Part shown: piece by piece, positions 1 through 10,663 of the stretch
Layout: every line of letters begins with the position of its first letter
Position numbering within the stretch: the stretch's first letter is position 1
DNA from: Oceanimonas aquatica
Lineage (GTDB): Bacteria > Pseudomonadota > Gammaproteobacteria > Enterobacterales > Aeromonadaceae
Length of the DNA: 64,000 nt
Direction of reading: 5' to 3'
Assembly: GCF_030732065.1 (NCBI RefSeq)
Contig: NZ_JAVBHX010000009.1
Span: 62,001-126,000, forward strand
Notes under the pieces: generated by a model
The model's input: the letters and a program-made list of their open reading frames with translations, nothing else
Told to the model about the DNA's origin: nothing
Databases searched by the model: none
Translations under genes and position numbers: made by a program

Positions 1-2
1 AA

Positions 3-107
3 CAAGGCCATCAAAGCTGGCGTTGCGGACAGTGCGGCGAGGAAAATGACGCCAGCTTTGAGATCTGCTGGCGGTGTGGCTCCGGACCCGGAGATCCGGA
101 GCACTGA
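3..107 (+). CDS. C-terminal part of a zinc-ribbon protein (cut by window edge)
   Basis: The third forward frame is open from the window edge to a TGA at 105-107, giving 34 residues. They contain two CxxC pairs, in WRCGQCGEEN and ICWRCGS, spaced like a RanBP2-type or rubredoxin-like zinc ribbon. Small bacterial proteins with an N-terminal DUF2007 domain often end in such a module, but the N-terminal part lies outside the window, so the family is an inference. The stop codon is one base from the stop of the convergent DUF1145 gene. Confidence 0.6.
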   Translation, partial: QGHQSWRCGQCGEENDASFEICWRCGSGPGDPEH

Positions 108-108
108 T

Positions 109-393
109 TCAGCGTTTTTGCTGTTCGTTCAGCTCTTTCAGGCGTGCGCGGTGACGGTGCATGGCAAAGGAGCCAAACACCAGTACTTCCAGATAATCGC
201 CGGCGCTGGGGTTGAGCAGGCTGGATACCTGCTTCAGCATCAGCATTTGCAGCACGTGCATGACCAGTACCACGGCGCCCAGGATCAGCGGCGTGGAGCC
301 GGCTTCTTCAAAACCGGGGCCGAGCAGGGCATAAATGATACCGGCCCAGAACACCAGCATCACCAGCCGCATCAGCAGGTTGAGTACCTTCAT
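109..393 (-). CDS. yhhL: DUF1145 family membrane protein (YhhL-like)
   Basis: A 94-residue protein with two hydrophobic stretches (about residues 5-27 and 34-53) followed by a basic C-terminal tail, so probably a small inner-membrane protein. The sequence and the position directly downstream of rsmD match the DUF1145/YhhL family, which neighbours rsmD in enterobacteria. Its ATG overlaps the rsmD stop by one base, implying translational coupling. No biochemical function is established for the family. Confidence 0.8.
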   Translation of the reverse strand: MKVLNLLMRLVMLVFWAGIIYALLGPGFEEAGSTPLILGAVVLVMHVLQMLMLKQVSSLLNPSAGDYLEVLVFGSFAMHRHRARLKELNEQQKR

Positions 394-989
394 TATTTTA
401 TTTGCTCCCTTTGATAGAGTTGATAACTGACCTGGCCGGCCTGCTTGTCTTTGTGCAGCCGCCAGTGGTCGGGCAGGGTGGGCAGTGCCAGTCCCTGTTC
501 CCGTTCGATATAAATAAGAGCGTCATCGGCGAGCCAGCCGTTTTGTTCCAGCAGTTCACAGACGTTGGGTAACAGCTCCTTGTGAAAGGGCGGATCGAGA
601 AACACCACATCAAAGGGCGTGGCCGGTTGTTGCAGATACTGCACGGCGTCGGCCTGCACCACTGTGCCCGGTGCCGCCGGCAGGGTGGCCAGGTTGCGTT
701 TCAGCTGGCCGGCCACGGCGGCGTCTTTTTCCACCATCACCACCTCGGTGGCATGGCGGGACAGGGCCTCAAACCCCAGGCTGCCACTACCGGCAAACAG
801 ATCGAGGCAACGGCTGCCGCGAATCTCGAACATCAGCCAATTAAACAGGGTTTCCTTTACTCTGTCGGTGGTGGGTCTGAGTCCTTCACTGTGTAACACC
901 GGCAGTTTTCGTCCACGCCACTGGCCGCCGATAAGCCTTATCTGGCCTGTGGCCGCAGTGGTTTTTTTTGCCGGTTTTGCTTTTGCCAT
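393..989 (-). CDS. rsmD: 16S rRNA (guanine(966)-N2)-methyltransferase RsmD
   Basis: 198 residues, the usual length for RsmD, which methylates G966 of 16S rRNA in the 30S subunit with SAM. A basic N-terminus is followed by GGQWRGRKL, the SAM-binding DLFAGSGSLGFEA motif (around residue 63) and the catalytic FLDPPF motif (around residue 131), the family's [ND]PPF signature. It is divergent from ftsY, as in E. coli, and is followed without a gap by the DUF1145 gene. Confidence 0.95.
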   Translation of the reverse strand: MAKAKPAKKTTAATGQIRLIGGQWRGRKLPVLHSEGLRPTTDRVKETLFNWLMFEIRGSRCLDLFAGSGSLGFEALSRHATEVVMVEKDAAVAGQLKRNLATLPAAPGTVVQADAVQYLQQPATPFDVVFLDPPFHKELLPNVCELLEQNGWLADDALIYIEREQGLALPTLPDHWRLHKDKQAGQVSYQLYQREQIK

Positions 990-1121
990 CTCGTTTCGCC
1001 GTCTTTCAATAAAGTGCTAGTATAAGGCGGTTTTGCACCCATTAAGGGGCGAATATTCTAATGAAGCGGCCGATTCACGGCCAGTCCTAATCGTCCCGAA
1101 CAACAGCGAGTATTGGCAATA

Positions 1122-2924
1122 ATGGCGAAAAAAGGTTTTTTCTCCTGGCTGGGCTTTGGCAAAAAGAAAGACGAGCAGCCGGAAGAAACACAGGAACAGC
1201 AGGTCCCCCAGGATGCGGTGGAGTCGGAAGCGGAAGCCGGTCATGGTGCGGAAGTTGAAGCGCAGCTGAAGCAACAGGAAGCCGAGGCCCAGGCGGAAGA
1301 GGCCCGTTTGGCTGCCGAAGCCAGGGCGGCGGAAGAAGCCCGTTTGGTTGCCGAAGCCAGGGCGGCGGAAGAAGCACGTCTGGCGGCCGAAGCCAAGGCC
1401 GCGGAAGAAGCTCACTTGGCTGCCGAAGCCAAGGCGGTGGAAGAAGCGCGTCTGGCTGCCGAAGCCAAAGCGGCGGAAGAAGCGCGCCTGGCCGCCGAAG
1501 CGAAAGCCGCGGAAGAGGCCCGTCTGGCCGCCGAAGCCAAGGCCGCGGAAGAAGCGCGTCTGGCGGCCGAAGCGAAAGCGGCGGAAGAAGCGCGCCTGGC
1601 CGCCGAAGCCAAGGCGGCGGAAGAGGCCCGTCTGGCGGCCGAAGCCAAGGCGGCGGAAGAAGCCCGTCTGGCGGCCGAAGCGAAAGCGGCGAAAGAAGCC
1701 CGTCTGGCGGCCGAAGCGAAAGCGGCGGAAGAGGCCCGTCTGGCTGCCGAAGCGAAAGCCGCGGAAGAAGCCCGTCTGGCAGCCGAAGCGAAAGCGGCGG
1801 AAGAAGCCCGTCTGGCTGCCGAAGCGAAAGCGGCGGAAGAAGCGCGTCTGGCTGCCGAAGAAGAAGCCCGACAGGCAGTGGAAGAAGAGGCTCGTCTGGC
1901 CGCCGAAGCGGAAGCCGCCGAGCAGCAGCGCCTGGCTCAGGAGGCTGAAGAGCAGGAACGTTTGGCCGCCGAGGCAGCGGCTCAGGCTGAAAAAGCCCCC
2001 AAAAAAGGCTTTTTTGCCCGTCTTAAGGCCGGGCTGCTTAAAACCCGGCAAAACCTGGGTTCGGGCTTTTTCGGCCTGTTCCGGGGCAAGAAGATTGACG
2101 ATGATCTGTTCGAGGAGCTGGAAACCCAGCTGCTGACCGCCGATCTGGGCGTGGAAACCACCATGTCGATTATCGACAACCTCACCAGCCAGGCCAGCCG
2201 CAAGCAGCTCAAGGACGGCGAAGCCCTGTATGAACTGCTGAAGGAAGAAATGGGTGACATTCTCGCCAAGGTCGACCAGCCCCTGGAAATCAACAGCGAG
2301 CACAAGCCTTACGTCATTCTGATGGTGGGTGTCAACGGCGTGGGCAAGACCACCACCATCGGCAAGCTGGCCCGCCAGTTCCAGGCCGAGGGCAAGTCGG
2401 TGATGCTTGCCGCCGGTGATACCTTCCGCGCCGCTGCCGTCGAGCAGCTGCAGGTATGGGGTGAGCGCAACGAGATTCCGGTGATCGCCCAGCACACCGG
2501 TGCCGATGCCGCCTCCGTGATTTATGACGCCGTGGAAGCCGCCAAGGCCCGCAAGGTGGACGTGCTGATCGCCGATACCGCCGGTCGCCTGCAGAACAAG
2601 GCGCACCTGATGGAAGAGCTGAAGAAAATCGTGCGGGTGATGCAGAAAATCGATCCCCAGGCACCCCATGAAATCATGCTCACCCTGGATGCAGGCACCG
2701 GCCAGAACGCCCTCAGCCAGGCCAAGATCTTCAACGATGCCGTACCCATTACCGGCATTACCCTGAGCAAGCTGGACGGCACCGCCAAGGGTGGCGTGAT
2801 CTTTGCGGTGGCCGACAAGTTCGGCATTCCCATTCGCTACATCGGCGTGGGCGAGAAAATCGACGATCTGCGTCCCTTCAATGCCTCCGAATTCATCGAG
2901 GCGCTTTTCAGCCGGGAAGACTAA
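1122..2924 (+). CDS. ftsY: Signal recognition particle receptor FtsY with expanded acidic repeat
   Basis: 600 residues, about 100 more than E. coli FtsY. It is the GTPase that docks the SRP-ribosome complex at the inner membrane. The first residues, MAKKGFFSWLGFG, form the usual N-terminal amphipathic membrane-contact segment. Residues of about 60-300 are an Ala/Glu-rich A domain made of roughly fifteen 12-residue repeats. The NG domain follows, with GVNGVGKTTT (about residue 403), DTAGR (about 485) and LSKLDGTAKGG. The ATG at 1122 is preferred to an upstream TTG at 1113 because it gives the conserved MAKKGFF start. ftsE begins directly after the stop. Confidence 0.96.
   Translation: MAKKGFFSWLGFGKKKDEQPEETQEQQVPQDAVESEAEAGHGAEVEAQLKQQEAEAQAEEARLAAEARAAEEARLVAEARAAEEARLAAEAKAAEEAHLAAEAKAVEEARLAAEAKAAEEARLAAEAKAAEEARLAAEAKAAEEARLAAEAKAAEEARLAAEAKAAEEARLAAEAKAAEEARLAAEAKAAKEARLAAEAKAAEEARLAAEAKAAEEARLAAEAKAAEEARLAAEAKAAEEARLAAEEEARQAVEEEARLAAEAEAAEQQRLAQEAEEQERLAAEAAAQAEKAPKKGFFARLKAGLLKTRQNLGSGFFGLFRGKKIDDDLFEELETQLLTADLGVETTMSIIDNLTSQASRKQLKDGEALYELLKEEMGDILAKVDQPLEINSEHKPYVILMVGVNGVGKTTTIGKLARQFQAEGKSVMLAAGDTFRAAAVEQLQVWGERNEIPVIAQHTGADAASVIYDAVEAAKARKVDVLIADTAGRLQNKAHLMEELKKIVRVMQKIDPQAPHEIMLTLDAGTGQNALSQAKIFNDAVPITGITLSKLDGTAKGGVIFAVADKFGIPIRYIGVGEKIDDLRPFNASEFIEALFSRED
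1297..1860 (+). repeat. Tandem 36-bp repeats within ftsY
   Basis: About fifteen to sixteen head-to-tail 36-bp units encode the peptide EARLAAEAKAAE with few replacements (EAHLA, KAVE, KAAK). Copies differ mainly at synonymous third positions (for example gcc/gcg, ggcc/ggct), so the array is old enough to have diverged in DNA but is held constant in protein. It should form a long charged single alpha-helix or coiled coil. Confidence 0.95.
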
Positions 2925-3590
2925 ATGATCCGCTTTGAGCAGGTTAGCAAGGTATACAGTGGCGGCTTTCAGGCGCTGCAAAAAGTCAGCTTTCATTTGC
3001 AGAAGGGTGAAATGGCGTACCTCACCGGCCACTCGGGGGCCGGTAAAAGCACCCTGCTCAAGCTGATCAGCGTGATGGAGCGGCCTACCGACGGCCAGGT
3101 GTATTTCAACGGCCGCAATGTCAGCCGCATTGCCCGGGGCGACATTCCCTTTGTGCGCCGGCGCATCGGCATGATTTTTCAGGACCACCACCTGATCCAG
3201 GGGCGCACCGTGTTCGACAATGTGGCGCTGCCATTGGTGATTGAAGGCTACAGCCATCATGACATTCAGCGTCGGGTATCGGCGGCCCTCGACAAGGTGG
3301 GCCTGCACGGCAAGGACCGTTACTTTCCGCCCATGCTCTCCGGCGGTGAGCAGCAGCGGGTGGGCATTGCCCGGGCCATCGTCAACAAGCCGCTGCTGCT
3401 GCTGGCGGACGAACCCACCGGCAACCTGGACCCCGAGCTCTCCATGGACATTCTGCGCCTGTTCGAGGCCTTTAACCGGGTTGGCGTGAGCGTGCTGATC
3501 GCCACCCACGATACCGGCCTTATCAATGCCCAGCGCTACCGCACCCTGCGGCTGAACGCCGGGCGCATGGAGCAGGAGGTACCGGCATGA
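2925..3590 (+). CDS. ftsE: Cell division ATP-binding protein FtsE
   Basis: 221 residues, the usual FtsE length. It is the ATPase of the FtsEX complex, which sits at the septum and transmits ATP cycling to the periplasmic amidase activator EnvC. It shows Walker [10 protein letters not shown] (about residues 36-44), Q-loop FQDHHL, the ABC signature LSGGEQQR and Walker [14 protein letters not shown]. The ATG follows the ftsY stop directly, and the ftsX ATG overlaps its stop, so the three form one operon. Its partner EnvC is encoded at 11.5-12.7 kb. Confidence 0.97.
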   Translation: MIRFEQVSKVYSGGFQALQKVSFHLQKGEMAYLTGHSGAGKSTLLKLISVMERPTDGQVYFNGRNVSRIARGDIPFVRRRIGMIFQDHHLIQGRTVFDNVALPLVIEGYSHHDIQRRVSAALDKVGLHGKDRYFPPMLSGGEQQRVGIARAIVNKPLLLLADEPTGNLDPELSMDILRLFEAFNRVGVSVLIATHDTGLINAQRYRTLRLNAGRMEQEVPA

Positions 3591-4537
3591 GCAGAACCCA
3601 CAAGCTGGCATGGCACCAGCGTCTGGCCATGTACTGGGTGGATCACCTGCGGCAGCTGTTCGCCAGCCTGGGTGAGCTGTGGCGCACGCCCTTAAGCTCC
3701 TTGATGACCATTGCCGTGCTTGGCGTCAGCCTGGCGCTGCCGGCCAGCTTTTACGTGTTGCTGAAAAACGCCGAGTCGGTCAGCAGCTTCTGGCAGAGCC
3801 AGGCCCAGATTAGCCTGTACCTCAAGCAGAATACCGGCGAGAGCCAAGTGAGCGAATTCCGCACCCGGCTCGAGGGCATGGCCGAGATTCGCCAGGTGAC
3901 CTACATCAGCCCCGAGCAGGGGCTGGCGGATTTCAGTGGCGCCGCCGGCTTTGCCGAGGCACTGGACCTGCTTGAGCAAAACCCGCTGCCGGCGGTACTG
4001 ATCCTGAATCTGTCGGAAAGCGGTCGTCAGCCGGAGGCGGCCGAGCTGCTGCTGGCCGACATGAATGCCGAGCCTCTGGTGGCCACGGCCCGGCTCGACA
4101 TGGCCTGGCTGGCGCGGCTGTCGGGCATTGTGGAGCTGCTGCGCCAGGCGGTAGTGGGCATGGCGGTATTGCTGCTGGCCGGCGTGCTGCTGGTGGTCAG
4201 CAATACCCTGCGGCTGAACATTCTCAGCTGCCGTTATGAAATCGAAGTGATGAAACTGGTGGGGGCCACCGATGGTTTTATTCACCGACCCTTTCTTTAT
4301 GTGGGGCTGTGGTATGGCATTATCGGCGGTCTGCTGGCCTGGTGGCTGACCCTAGTGATGGTATTCTGGCTCAGTCACAAGGTCAGCGCCCTGGCGGCCC
4401 TGTACCAGAGCGACTTTGAATTGCTGGGGCTGGGGCTGAACGAAAGCCTGTGGCTGGTGCTGATTGGTACCTCGCTCAGCCTGCTGGCGTCCGGTTTTTC
4501 CGTGCGCCGTCACATAAGAGCCATAGAGCCGGCTTGA
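3587..4537 (+). CDS. ftsX: Cell division protein FtsX
   Basis: 316 residues with the FtsX topology: a cytoplasmic N-terminus, a first membrane segment near residues 38-60, a periplasmic loop of about 110 residues, then three membrane segments (about 185-210, 235-260 and 285-305). It is the permease-like partner of FtsE and lacks transport function; its periplasmic loop recruits Env[23 protein letters not shown] before the second helix is typical of the family. It overlaps ftsE by four bases. Confidence 0.95.
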   Translation: MSRTHKLAWHQRLAMYWVDHLRQLFASLGELWRTPLSSLMTIAVLGVSLALPASFYVLLKNAESVSSFWQSQAQISLYLKQNTGESQVSEFRTRLEGMAEIRQVTYISPEQGLADFSGAAGFAEALDLLEQNPLPAVLILNLSESGRQPEAAELLLADMNAEPLVATARLDMAWLARLSGIVELLRQAVVGMAVLLLAGVLLVVSNTLRLNILSCRYEIEVMKLVGATDGFIHRPFLYVGLWYGIIGGLLAWWLTLVMVFWLSHKVSALAALYQSDFELLGLGLNESLWLVLIGTSLSLLASGFSVRRHIRAIEPA

Positions 4538-4589
4538 ACCATGGCGCTACACTGTGGTCTTATGGGGGCAGCAAAGCCCGGTGCTTCCC

Positions 4590-4617
4590 TTGACTTTTGA
4601 TGGTGGATCCATAAATT
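4590..4617 (+). promoter_or_regulatory. Candidate rpoH promoter
   Basis: TTGACT (4590-4595) and TAAATT (4612-4617) are separated by 16 bp in the 160-bp gap between ftsX and rpoH, about 80 bp before the rpoH ATG. This fits a vegetative sigma-70 promoter. The rpoH upstream region of E. coli has several promoters; others may be present here. Confidence 0.45.
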
Positions 4618-4697
4618 TTGCTCACCGGCTCAGGCCGGCCGAGTCGACAAAGTCATTGCAGAGCAAGCAACCGAAGCCGTTTACACGGAGTCATGTA

Positions 4698-5570
<873 letters not shown>

Positions 5571-5604
5571 ACCGCAGCGGACATTTGCGGCATTCTTCGG
5601 TGTT

Positions 5605-5630
5605 AAAAGGCCCCCCTCGGGGCCTTTTTT
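5605..5630 (+). terminator. Rho-independent terminator after rpoH
   Basis: AAAAGGCCCC and GGGGCCTTTT pair around a four-base loop and are followed by a T run; the stem starts 35 bp after the rpoH stop. Confidence 0.9.
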
Positions 5631-5675
5631 CCGCCTATTTTATAAATACCGAACGACAACATGGCAGGTAGTACC

Positions 5676-6329
<654 letters not shown>

Positions 6330-6357
6330 TAAGTAACCGAATTGACAGGAAAGAATA

Positions 6358-7365
6358 ATGAGACGTGAACTGGCCATCGAATTCTCCCGGGTCACCGAAG
6401 CCGCCGCACTGGCCGGCTACAAGTGGCTGGGCCGGGGCGACAAGAACATTGCCGACGGCGCCGCCGTGGCGGCCATGCGTCATGTGCTGAACGAGATTGA
6501 GATCAGCGGTGAAGTGGTGATTGGCGAGGGCGAGATCGACGAAGCGCCCATGCTCTACATCGGCGAAAAGGTCGGTCAGGGCGGTGACGAGGTCGACATT
6601 GCTGTTGATCCCATTGAAGGCACCCGCATGACCGCCATGGGCCAGTCCAACGCCCTGGCGGTGATGGCAGTGGGTGAAAAGGGCACCTTTCTGCGCGCGC
6701 CCGACATGTACATGGAAAAGCTCATCGTTGGCGCCGGCGCCAAGGGGGCCATCGATCTGAACAAGTCCATCGAGCAGAACATCAAATCGGTGGCCAAGGC
6801 GCTCAACAAGCCGTTGTCGCGCTTTACCGTGATCACCCTGGCCAAGCCCCGTCACGACAAGGCCATCAAGACCATGCAGGCCCTGGGCGTGCGGGTGTTC
6901 GCCATTCCCGACGGTGACGTGGCCGCCTCCATTCTGGCCTGCATTCCCGAAAGCGAAGTAGACATGCTCTACGGCGTGGGTGGTGCTCCCGAAGGGGTGA
7001 TCTCCGCCGCCGTGGTGCGCTCCCTGGACGGCGACATGCAGGCCCGCCTGCTGCCCCGCTACGAGGTAAAAGGTCCGGACGAGGAAAACCTGGCCGCCGG
7101 CAAGGCCGAGATCGAACGCTGCAAGGAAATGGGCATTGAAGTGGGCACAGTGCTCAAGCTGGAAGACATGGCGCGCACCGACAACGTCATCTTCGCCGCC
7201 ACCGGCATCACCAAGGGCGACCTGCTGGAAGGCATCAGCAGCGACGGCAGCTATGCCCACACCGAGACCCTGGTGATTCGGGGCAAGTCACGCACCGTGC
7301 GCCGCATTCGCTCCACCCATATTCTGTCGCGCAAGGATCCCAGACTGCAGGAAATCATTCTGTAA
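6358..7365 (+). CDS. glpX: Class II fructose-1,6-bisphosphatase GlpX
   Basis: 335 residues, the standard length of bacterial GlpX. It hydrolyses fructose-1,6-bisphosphate to fructose-6-phosphate in gluconeogenesis with a divalent metal. The metal-site signatures are GEGEIDEAPML (about residue 56) and DPIEGTRM (about 83). The start is preceded by caggaaag. It sits outside the glpFKX operon seen in enterobacteria, next to can, and ends at an intrinsic terminator. Confidence 0.95.
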   Translation: MRRELAIEFSRVTEAAALAGYKWLGRGDKNIADGAAVAAMRHVLNEIEISGEVVIGEGEIDEAPMLYIGEKVGQGGDEVDIAVDPIEGTRMTAMGQSNALAVMAVGEKGTFLRAPDMYMEKLIVGAGAKGAIDLNKSIEQNIKSVAKALNKPLSRFTVITLAKPRHDKAIKTMQALGVRVFAIPDGDVAASILACIPESEVDMLYGVGGAPEGVISAAVVRSLDGDMQARLLPRYEVKGPDEENLAAGKAEIERCKEMGIEVGTVLKLEDMARTDNVIFAATGITKGDLLEGISSDGSYAHTETLVIRGKSRTVRRIRSTHILSRKDPRLQEIIL

Positions 7366-7392
7366 CGCTTTGTTCTGAATGACACTCTTCTT

Positions 7393-7422
7393 GAACCCGG
7401 TCTGCGTACCGGGTTCATTTTT
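7393..7422 (+). terminator. Rho-independent terminator after glpX
   Basis: GAACCCGGT and ACCGGGTTC form a 9-bp stem around a 6-base loop, followed by ATTTTTAT. It lies 28 bp after glpX and just before the cryptochrome start. Confidence 0.9.
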
Positions 7423-7436
7423 ATGGGGAGCAAGCC

Positions 7437-8780
7437 ATGCGGCTGCTGTGGCTACGCAACGATCTGCGACTGGACGATCACGCCGGCTGGCAACGGCTGG
7501 CGGATCACCATGGTGAAACGGCGGCGGTTTATATACTGCCGGCCCACTGGCGAGAAACCGACGGGAATGGACTGCACCGGCTGGGAGCGGCCAGGGTAGC
7601 GTATTTGCAGCAGGCGCTGGCGGACTTACGCGAACGCTTGGCCCCCTTTCCGCTCACCCTGCTGGAAGGGGACCCGGTTGACTTGCTGCTGGCCTGGCAT
7701 CAGGTTCAGCCCTTTGAGCTGGTGACTCACGCCGCCCAGGCACCGGAAGAAGTGAACTGGCTGGCTCGGCTGCATGATGCCGGCGTAAATGTGCAAACCT
7801 TCGAGGTGCAGCCGCTTTTTAGCCCGGAGCAGGTGGAGCCGCTTTTCAGCAAGTTTCCCGCCAGCTTTACCGGCTTTCGCAAACAGGTTGAAAAAGCCCC
7901 GGCCTGGCCGGTGCCGGCACCGCAGCCGGCAGTGAATCTCGGCCGGCTTCAGGCGGCGGCGTGTCCCTTAACCACCGGCATTCACTGGCGGGAGATATCA
8001 GGTGAGCCGGCCCATCCTGCCTGGCAGGGGGGTGAATCGGCGGCGCAGACCTGGTTGGGGCATTATCTGTTTGAACAAAAAGCCCTGGCCCATTACAAGG
8101 CCAGCCGCAACGACCTGACCGGCCGCTACTTTTCCAGTCACCTCAGCGCCGCCCTGGCCTGGGGCTGTTTGTCGCCGCGAATGGTGTGGCATCGCATTCT
8201 TGCCTACGAGCAGCAGTGGGGCAGCGACGAGCATAGTTATTGGCTGAAATTCGAGCTGCTGTGGCGGGAGTACTTTCACTGGTCACTGCGGGTGCACGGT
8301 AGGCGGCTGTTCTTGAAAGGTGGTCTTACCGGCAAGGCGGTGCCGGGCGCCTTTAATGCCGAATACTGGCAAGCCTGGTGCAGTGCCAGCACCGGCTGGC
8401 CCATGATCGATGCCGGCCTGAAAGAGCTGATGGCTACCGGATTTTGTTCCAACCGGCTCAGGCAGAACCTGGCCAGCTGTTTTATTCACGAGCTGGGACT
8501 GGACTGGCGGCTGGGCGCGCGTTTTTTTGAGCAGCATCTGGTGGATTTTGATGTGGCCAGCAACTGGGGCAACTGGGCCTACATTGCCGGCGCCGGTCAC
8601 GATCCGCGCCGAGGACGCCACTTCAACCCGCACCGCCAGTGGCGCCAGTACGACCCCAAACTCACCCACCTGCACCAGTGGCTGCCCGAACTGGGCCCGG
8701 TCACCCTGAAGCAGGTAGAAGCCCACCAGCGCGGCGAGCAATTACTGGATTATCCGGCGCCCCTGGTGCCGCTGGATTAG
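7437..8780 (+). CDS. DASH-family cryptochrome/photolyase
   Basis: 447 residues. The N-terminus MRLLWLRNDLRLDDHAG is the photolyase alpha/beta domain start, and the C-terminal FAD-binding domain shows FELLWREYFHW, GWPMIDAGLKELMATGF, NRLRQNLASCF and SNWGNWAYIAGAGHDPR. The last is the DASH-type signature; DASH proteins bind FAD and a folate antenna and repair cyclobutane dimers, mainly in single-stranded DNA, using blue light. The gene is preceded by GGGGAG and overlaps the end of the convergent fumC by four bases. A plain CPD photolyase is less likely. Confidence 0.88.
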   Translation: MRLLWLRNDLRLDDHAGWQRLADHHGETAAVYILPAHWRETDGNGLHRLGAARVAYLQQALADLRERLAPFPLTLLEGDPVDLLLAWHQVQPFELVTHAAQAPEEVNWLARLHDAGVNVQTFEVQPLFSPEQVEPLFSKFPASFTGFRKQVEKAPAWPVPAPQPAVNLGRLQAAACPLTTGIHWREISGEPAHPAWQGGESAAQTWLGHYLFEQKALAHYKASRNDLTGRYFSSHLSAALAWGCLSPRMVWHRILAYEQQWGSDEHSYWLKFELLWREYFHWSLRVHGRRLFLKGGLTGKAVPGAFNAEYWQAWCSASTGWPMIDAGLKELMATGFCSNRLRQNLASCFIHELGLDWRLGARFFEQHLVDFDVASNWGNWAYIAGAGHDPRRGRHFNPHRQWRQYDPKLTHLHQWLPELGPVTLKQVEAHQRGEQLLDYPAPLVPLD

Positions 8781-10153
8781 CCCTGCTGGCTGCCCCGGGT
8801 CAGAGCGGCAGGGTCCAGCAGTTCGCGCAGCTCGGCTTCGGAGAGCTCGGTTTCTTCCAGTGCCACCTCCAGAATGGGCCGACACTCGGCGTAGGCCTTT
8901 TTGGCGATGTCCGCCGCTTTTGAGTAGCCAATTACCGGATTCAGCGCGGTGACCAGAATGGGGTTGCGGGCCAGGTTTTCATTAAGGTGTGACTCGTTCA
9001 GGGTAAAGCCGTCGATGGCCTCGGCCAGCAACGGGGCGCAGTTGGCCAGCAGTTTAATCATGGTGAGCAGATTGCTGGCCACCAGCGGCAGCATGACGTT
9101 GAGTTGAAAGTTGCCCGACTGTCCCGCTACCGTGTTGGCCGCATCCAGGCCGATGACCTGAGCCGCCACCATGGCCACCGCCTCGGGCACCACCGGATTG
9201 ACCTTGCCGGGCATGATGGAGGAGCCCGGTTGCAGCGCCGGCAGCTGGATTTCGGCCAGGCCGGTGAGCGGGCCCGAGTTCATCCAGCGCAGATCGTTGG
9301 CGATTTTCATCAGTGCCACCGCCAGGGTCTTGAGCTGACCCGAGAGTTCCACCGCCGTATCCTGGCAGCTCAGGCCGTAGAAGTAGTCATCCGCCGGGCA
9401 AAAGTCGAGCCCGGTGTGGCGATTGAGGTAGTCGCAGGCCAGCCGGGCCTGGCGCGGATCGGCGTTAATGCCGGTGCCGATGGCGGTGCCCCCCAGCGCC
9501 AGCTGCTGCAGCCGGCTCTGCATGCCCTGCAGCCGGTCGCGGCCATACTGCACCTGGGTAGCCCAGCCCCCCAGCTCCTGATCAAAGCGCAGGGGCATGG
9601 CGTCCATCAGGTGAGTGCGACCGGTTTTTACCTTGCTCTGCAGTTGTTCGCCCTTGCCGAGGATGGTCTGTTCCAGCTGGTACAGGGCCGGCAGCAGCTC
9701 CCGGCTGAAGGCAAGGGCGGCACTGACGTGAATGGCCGACGGGATCACGTCGTTCGAGCTCTGGCCCATGTTGACGTCGTCGTTGGGGTGTACCGGCTGG
9801 CCCAGGTGCTCGCCGGCCAGATGAGCCACCACCTCGTTGACGTTCATGTTGGTGCTGGTGCCCGAGCCGGTCTGGAACACGTCTATCGGAAAGGCGTCGT
9901 CGTGCTCGCCGGCGATCACGCTGTGGGCGGCGTGCAGAATGGCGTCGGCCTTGTCCTGATCCAGCCGGCCCAGCTCGCTGTTGGCATGGGCGCAGGCGGC
10001 CTTGAGCAGGGCCACCGCATGAATAAAGGCCGGCGGCAGGGGCTGGCCCGAAATGGGGAAGTTGTTGATGGCGCGCTGGGTCTGGGCGCCGTAAAGGGCA
10101 TTTTCCGGCACCTCGACCTCGCCCATGGAGTCCCGTTCGATACGTGTTTTCAT
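8777..10153 (-). CDS. fumC: Class II fumarate hydratase FumC
   Basis: 458 residues, the normal length of oxygen-stable, iron-free FumC, which interconverts fumarate and malate in the TCA cycle. Visible family motifs are TGSGTSTNMNVNEV (about residue 97), the catalytic-base region KTGRTHLMDAMP, and the flexible SS loop GSSIMPGKVNP (about 317). The ATG at 10153 gives the conserved MKTRIERDSMGEVEVP start. Confidence 0.96.
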   Translation of the reverse strand: MKTRIERDSMGEVEVPENALYGAQTQRAINNFPISGQPLPPAFIHAVALLKAACAHANSELGRLDQDKADAILHAAHSVIAGEHDDAFPIDVFQTGSGTSTNMNVNEVVAHLAGEHLGQPVHPNDDVNMGQSSNDVIPSAIHVSAALAFSRELLPALYQLEQTILGKGEQLQSKVKTGRTHLMDAMPLRFDQELGGWATQVQYGRDRLQGMQSRLQQLALGGTAIGTGINADPRQARLACDYLNRHTGLDFCPADDYFYGLSCQDTAVELSGQLKTLAVALMKIANDLRWMNSGPLTGLAEIQLPALQPGSSIMPGKVNPVVPEAVAMVAAQVIGLDAANTVAGQSGNFQLNVMLPLVASNLLTMIKLLANCAPLLAEAIDGFTLNESHLNENLARNPILVTALNPVIGYSKAADIAKKAYAECRPILEVALEETELSEAELRELLDPAALTRGSQQG

Positions 10154-10184
10154 TGCCGTTCCCCTCTGTATTCAGACCGTCAGG

Positions 10185-10556
10185 TTACAGGGAACAGCTT
10201 AGCACTCCGTCCTTTTGCTCAAAGCCGTGGGCGATGAAAAAAGCCGCCAGGCCGTTGGCGTCGTCGGCGGGGGCGTCGGTAAGGTGAAACTCCAGCCGGG
10301 TCAGGCCGTCTGCCTTGGCTTCTTGCTGAAGCTGGCGCAACAGCTCACTGCCCACGCCCCGGCGACGGGTGATATCGCGCACCGCGAAAAACGTGATCTG
10401 CTCATGCCGGCGCCAGGCCAGGGCCACGGCCCGGTCGTTAAAGGTGGCCAGCAAAAACGGCTGATCTGCGGGCAGGAGCTGGCCCTGCAATATCAGCCCG
10501 GCGTGGGCACTGTGCCGGTCGGGCAGTTGAGTTAGGTGATGTACGGTGAGACGCAT
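10185..10556 (-). CDS. panM: PanD maturation factor PanM (GNAT family)
   Basis: 123 residues with a GNAT acetyl-CoA-binding motif in VRDITRRRGVGSELLRQL, closely resembling the VREVTRRRGVG segment of E. coli PanM/PanZ. That protein promotes autocleavage of aspartate 1-decarboxylase PanD and links it to CoA levels. A start at 10556 (MRLTVHHL) fits the family better than an upstream one. In E. coli yhhK/panM lies near rpoH, and here too it is within 5 kb of rpoH. A generic GNAT acetyltransferase remains possible. Confidence 0.75.
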   Translation of the reverse strand: MRLTVHHLTQLPDRHSAHAGLILQGQLLPADQPFLLATFNDRAVALAWRRHEQITFFAVRDITRRRGVGSELLRQLQQEAKADGLTRLEFHLTDAPADDANGLAAFFIAHGFEQKDGVLSCSL

Positions 10557-10663
10557 GGTGCCGCTCCTTAGCCATAAAAGCCGGCATTCTACCACGGGGT
10601 GAGTTCGACAAATGGGCCGTTCGGCGGCATTATGGCGCGGTATTTTTCACCACGATCAATTTC

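Noticed and set aside
1348-2136. 262-residue frame in the ftsY repeat (Lys/Arg/Pro-rich)
   Set aside because: Out-of-frame reading of the same 36-bp repeat; no independent start site or similarity.
1017-3611. 864-residue open frame antisense to ftsY-ftsE
   Set aside because: It is open only because the ftsY repeat has a regular codon pattern; it consists of Phe/Arg/Gly repeats and covers recognised genes on the other strand.
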